Positions 5,979 to 7,446 of a stretch of DNA of 7,446 nt are shown in pieces (the first letter of the stretch is position 1; each line of letters starts with the position of its first letter). Position numbers and translations under genes: made by a program. The stretch is from Deltaproteobacteria bacterium (lineage in GTDB: Bacteria > Desulfobacterota > Desulfarculia > Adiutricales > Adiutricaceae). The DNA lies in the NCBI GenBank assembly GCA_031277995.1, contig JAITLH010000436.1:1-7446 (forward strand), read 5' to 3'. The notes under the pieces are model-generated. The model was not told the DNA's origin, ran no database searches, and saw only the letters and a program-made list of their open reading frames with translations.

Positions 5979-6028
5979 CCAGGGCCGCCGGCCGCAGGGT
6001 GGGCGCCCATATTCGCCAAGGTGGTAAG

Positions 6029-6400
6029 ATGCCGACCATAAACCAGCTCATCCGCATCGGTCGAAAGGCCCAGGTCAAAAAGAACACCGTGCCGGCCCTA
6101 AAGGGCTGCCCGCAAAAGCGCGGCGTTTGCATCAGGGTCTACACGGCCACGCCCAAAAAGCCCAACTCGGCTTTGCGCAAGGTCGCCCGCGTGCGCTTGA
6201 CTAACTCGATGGAAGTTACCAGCTATATCCCCGGCGAGGGACACAACCTTCAGGAGCACTCGGTGGTCATGATCAGGGGCGGCCGCGTCAAGGATTTGCC
6301 GGGCGTCCGTTACCACGTCATCCGCGGCACCCTTGACTCCATCGGGGTCCAAAAGCGCCGCCAGGGCCGCAGTAAGTACGGGGCCAAGCGACCCAAGTAA
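6029..6400 (+). CDS. rpsL: 30S ribosomal protein S12
   Basis: A 123-residue S12, the standard length, near the decoding centre of the small ribosomal subunit. MPTINQLIR at the N-terminus, CPQKRGVC (27-34), TPKKPNSALRKVARVRLTN (41-59), EGHNLQEHSVV (70-80), GGRVKDLPGVRYH (84-96) and the C-terminal RSKYGAKRPK are all canonical. Lys43 and Lys88 are the wild-type residues, so no classical streptomycin-resistance substitution is present at those sites. Asp89 is the residue that RimO modifies in other bacteria. The frame runs open further upstream, but the start at 6029 is fixed by the conserved N-terminus and the Shine-Dalgarno AAGGTGG (6018-6024). First gene of the str operon here. It follows a long leader instead of rpoC, its usual upstream neighbour. 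Confidence 0.98.
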   Translation: MPTINQLIRIGRKAQVKKNTVPALKGCPQKRGVCIRVYTATPKKPNSALRKVARVRLTNSMEVTSYIPGEGHNLQEHSVVMIRGGRVKDLPGVRYHVIRGTLDSIGVQKRRQGRSKYGAKRPK

Positions 6401-6401
6401 G

Positions 6402-6474
6402 GTTTGGGCCCAGAGGTTTGGGCCCAGAGGTTTAGGCCCAAAGGTTTAGGCCCAGGTAAGGATTGGGCTTAAAC
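6402..6474 (+). repeat. Four tandem 14-bp repeats plus pairing arm in the rpsL-rpsG gap
   Basis: GTTTGGGCCCAGAG (6402-6415), the same again (6416-6429), GTTTAGGCCCAAAG (6430-6443) and GTTTAGGCCCAGGT (6444-6457) are head-to-tail copies starting one base after the rpsL stop. TTGGGCTTAAAC (6463-6474) is complementary to the first 12 bases of each unit. Unit 4 makes a 12-bp stem with two G-U pairs and a 7-nt loop, and unit 3 a 12-bp stem with one G-U pair and a 21-nt loop. Units 1 and 2 pair with more wobbles. So the 5' arm of a hairpin appears multiplied, giving mutually exclusive folds ahead of rpsG. Confidence 0.85.
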
Positions 6475-6503
6475 GGGTTACGTTTATATAGGATCACTAA
6501 ATT

Positions 6504-6525
6504 AACCAACGCGTTGGTTGGTTGG
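6504..6525 (+). promoter_or_regulatory. 16-bp palindrome with TTGG triplet before rpsG
   Basis: AACCAACGCGTTGGTT (6504-6519) is a perfect palindrome. It runs into TTGG repeated three times (6514-6525), so AACCAAC can pair with either of two registered GTTGGTT copies. It ends about 12 nt before the rpsG Shine-Dalgarno. In E. coli the S7 repressor protein binds RNA in the rpsL-rpsG gap, and this may be an analogous site (inference). Confidence 0.4.
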
Positions 6526-6549
6526 CAGAGCCAAAAAGAGGAATTGTAG

Positions 6550-7020
6550 ATGCCCAGGCGTAGAGAGGTAACTAAGAGAGGGACCATTCCCGACACCAAG
6601 TATGGCAGCAAGACCGTGGCCAGGTTCATAAATAAGCTCCTTAAGCGCGGGAAGAAAAGCGCGGCGGAGAAGATTTTTTACGGGGCCATCGACATCATCG
6701 CCGAAAAGAGTAAGGACGATCCCATCAAGGTTTTTGAAAAGGCCGTCGACGCGGTCAGGCCCGCCCTCGAGGTCAAAAGCCGCCGGGTGGGCGGTTCGAC
6801 CTACCAGGTGCCCATGGAGATTAGGCCGGAAAGGCGCGGGGCCCTCTCGATCCGCTGGCTAATCACCTACGCCAAAAATAGGGGCGAGAAAGGCATGATG
6901 GCCAAGCTGGCCGGGGAAATCATGGACGCCGCCCAGGGCCGCGGGGCCGCGGTCAAAAAACGCGAGGATACCCATCGCATGGCCGAGGCCAACAAGGCCT
7001 TTTCCCATTACCGCTGGTAA
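6550..7020 (+). CDS. rpsG: 30S ribosomal protein S7
   Basis: A 156-residue S7, the standard bacterial length, a primary binder of the 3' domain of 16S rRNA and head-assembly initiator. MPRRREV at the N-terminus, the PDTKYGSKTVARFINKLLKRGKKS segment (abbreviated as PDTKYGS...LKRGKKS, 14-37), ALEVKSRRVGGSTYQVPMEI (72-91), RWLITYAKNRGEKGMMAKLA (102-121), the AAQGRGAAVKKREDTHRMAE stretch (127-146) and terminal AFSHYRW match the family throughout. The Shine-Dalgarno GAGG (6538-6541) stands 8 nt before the ATG. It is separated from rpsL by 149 nt of repeat and palindrome sequence, a longer gap than in many str operons, and lies 237 nt before fusA. S7 is the autogenous repressor of the str operon in E. 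coli, so this upstream structure may be its target here. Confidence 0.98.
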   Translation: MPRRREVTKRGTIPDTKYGSKTVARFINKLLKRGKKSAAEKIFYGAIDIIAEKSKDDPIKVFEKAVDAVRPALEVKSRRVGGSTYQVPMEIRPERRGALSIRWLITYAKNRGEKGMMAKLAGEIMDAAQGRGAAVKKREDTHRMAEANKAFSHYRW

Positions 7021-7057
7021 GTTTGGGTCCGCCAAACGCGATTGGCCGGGGCGGTCA

Positions 7058-7085
7058 GGCTCTTAAAAACGGCTCTTTGAAAAAT
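7058..7085 (+). promoter_or_regulatory. Tandem boxA-like antitermination elements
   Basis: GGCTCTTAAAAAC (7058-7070) and GGCTCTTTGAAAAAT (7071-7085) are adjacent copies with a 13-bp offset. The second contains GCTCTTTGAAAA, close to the NusB/S10-binding boxA (TGCTCTTTAACA in E. coli; CTCTTTGAAAA-type sequences occur in many rRNA leaders). Placed in the rpsG-fusA gap of the str operon, it would let RNA polymerase read through with Nus factors. No boxB-like stem is obvious. Confidence 0.4.
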
Positions 7086-7245
7086 GAGGTTGGGTGAGGT
7101 CGGGATCGCCTCCTAAGGGTAAACGCGTCGACCGACGCGCCGGGGCCGCGGGCAATGGCGACCGCGCTCATGGCCGCCTCGAGGTTTGATTTTTTTACAT
7201 CGATTTGGTATGGGCTGGGTACTTTTTCGCGACCCAGGTAAGCAT

Positions 7246-7252
7246 GGAAGGG
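7246..7252 (+). promoter_or_regulatory. Ribosome binding site fixing the fusA TTG start
   Basis: GGAAGGG lies 5 nt before TTG at 7258. This favours TTG over an in-frame ATG at 7210, which has no comparable site and would add 16 residues foreign to EF-G. Confidence 0.75.
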
Positions 7253-7257
7253 ATAAA

Positions 7258-7446
7258 TTGGCCCGTCAGGTTAGCATAGCCAACACGCGCAACATTGGCA
7301 TCATCGCCCACATAGACGCCGGGAAGACCACGACTTCGGAGAGGATCCTTTTTTACACGGGCGTGTCGCAGAAAATCGGCGAGGTCCACGACGGCCAGGC
7401 CACCATGGACTGGATGGCCCAGGAACAAGAGCGCGGCATCACCATC
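7258..7446 (+). CDS. fusA: Elongation factor G, first 63 codons
   Basis: The start of EF-G, the GTPase that drives translocation on the ribosome; the gene runs off the right edge. Reading from TTG gives M-ARQVSIANTRNIGI, then the GTP-binding P-loop AHIDAGKTTT (17-26), SERILFYTGVSQKIGEVHDG and ATMDWMAQEQERGITI, the switch I region with its conserved RGITI. This matches EF-G position by position from residue 1, which, with the GGAAGGG site, argues that the rare TTG initiator is correct. It is the third gene of the str operon. tuf would be expected beyond the window. The visible part shows no damage. Confidence 0.95.
   Translation, partial: MARQVSIANTRNIGIIAHIDAGKTTTSERILFYTGVSQKIGEVHDGQATMDWMAQEQERGITI

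Larger units (their letters stand above)
5522..6028 (+). other. Long untranslated leader of the str operon
   Basis: About 500 nt between the promoter and rpsL with no gene I can support. Structures seen: CCGC-AAAT-GCGG (5529-5540); the 16-bp palindrome CGAGCCCATGGGCTCG (5646-5661); AAAGCCAT-TTTTA-ATGGCTTT (5701-5721); TGTCT...AGACA (about 5725-5743); a set of phased T-tracts (5781-5860); GCTTGGC-GACAAG-GCCAAGC (5898-5917); an 18-bp palindrome (5961-5978); and TGGGCGCCCA (6000-6009). I compared it by eye with the common riboswitch cores (cobalamin, SAM, c-di-GMP, glycine, TPP) and recognise none. Such a long, structured leader suggests attenuation or autogenous control, but the regulator is unknown. 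Confidence 0.5.
7021..7257 (+). other. rpsG-fusA intergenic region
   Basis: 237 nt without a gene. Right after the rpsG stop is GTTTGG-GTCCG-CCAAAC (7021-7037). Further on is CGCGTC-GACC-GACGCG (7124-7139), plus the boxA-like pair. No promoter with a good -35/-10 pair was found, so fusA is probably transcribed from upstream. Confidence 0.5.

Noticed and set aside
1..7446. CRISPR array, rRNA or tRNA genes
   Set aside because: No regularly spaced direct repeats with unique spacers, no rRNA signatures and no tRNA cloverleaf were seen on either strand.

Overview
The window reads as a chromosomal piece of a GC-rich Gram-negative bacterium. An exbB-exbD-tonB cluster implies an outer membrane with TonB-dependent receptors. 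The gene styles (small energizer-type ExbB/ExbD, a short TilS, rpsL-rpsG-fusA order) would suit a deltaproteobacterial / Desulfobacterota-like lineage, but that placement is inference and weak. The DNA is rich in GGCC and in G, C and T runs, and it has unusually long gaps between genes.

Layout, left to right. (1) 2-1628: the 3' end of exbB, then exbD and tonB on the + strand, closed by two GC hairpins. Between exbD and tonB the exbD tail is repeated in a 71-bp tandem array that builds a chain of ATGA stop/start overlaps. (2) 1629-3602: almost 2 kb with one credible gene, a small AlpA-like helix-turn-helix regulator on the - strand (2282-2512). An AT-rich patch upstream of it stands out from the surroundings and looks like a remnant of a mobile element. 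The rest is GC-rich hairpins and low-complexity DNA. (3) 3603-5389: a cyclase / kynurenine-formamidase-like metal hydrolase followed by tilS (tRNA-Ile lysidine synthetase), both +. (4) 5492-7446: the start of a str operon. It has a clear sigma70-type promoter, a roughly 500-nt untranslated leader, rpsL (S12), rpsG (S7) and the first 63 codons of fusA (EF-G), which begins with TTG.

The three ExbB/ExbD/TonB proteins form one machine: the ExbB-ExbD proton channel energises TonB, which opens outer-membrane receptors. rpsL, rpsG and fusA are translation genes, and tilS also serves translation by making the AUA-decoding tRNA. The cyclase has no evident link to its neighbours.

I see no unmistakable new multi-gene system. 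The most unusual signals are in the non-coding DNA: the exbD-tail repeat cascade; four tandem copies of one hairpin arm between rpsL and rpsG, all able to pair with a single 3' arm; helically phased T-tracts in the rpsL leader; several perfect palindromes in the str operon; and a pair of boxA-like elements between rpsG and fusA.
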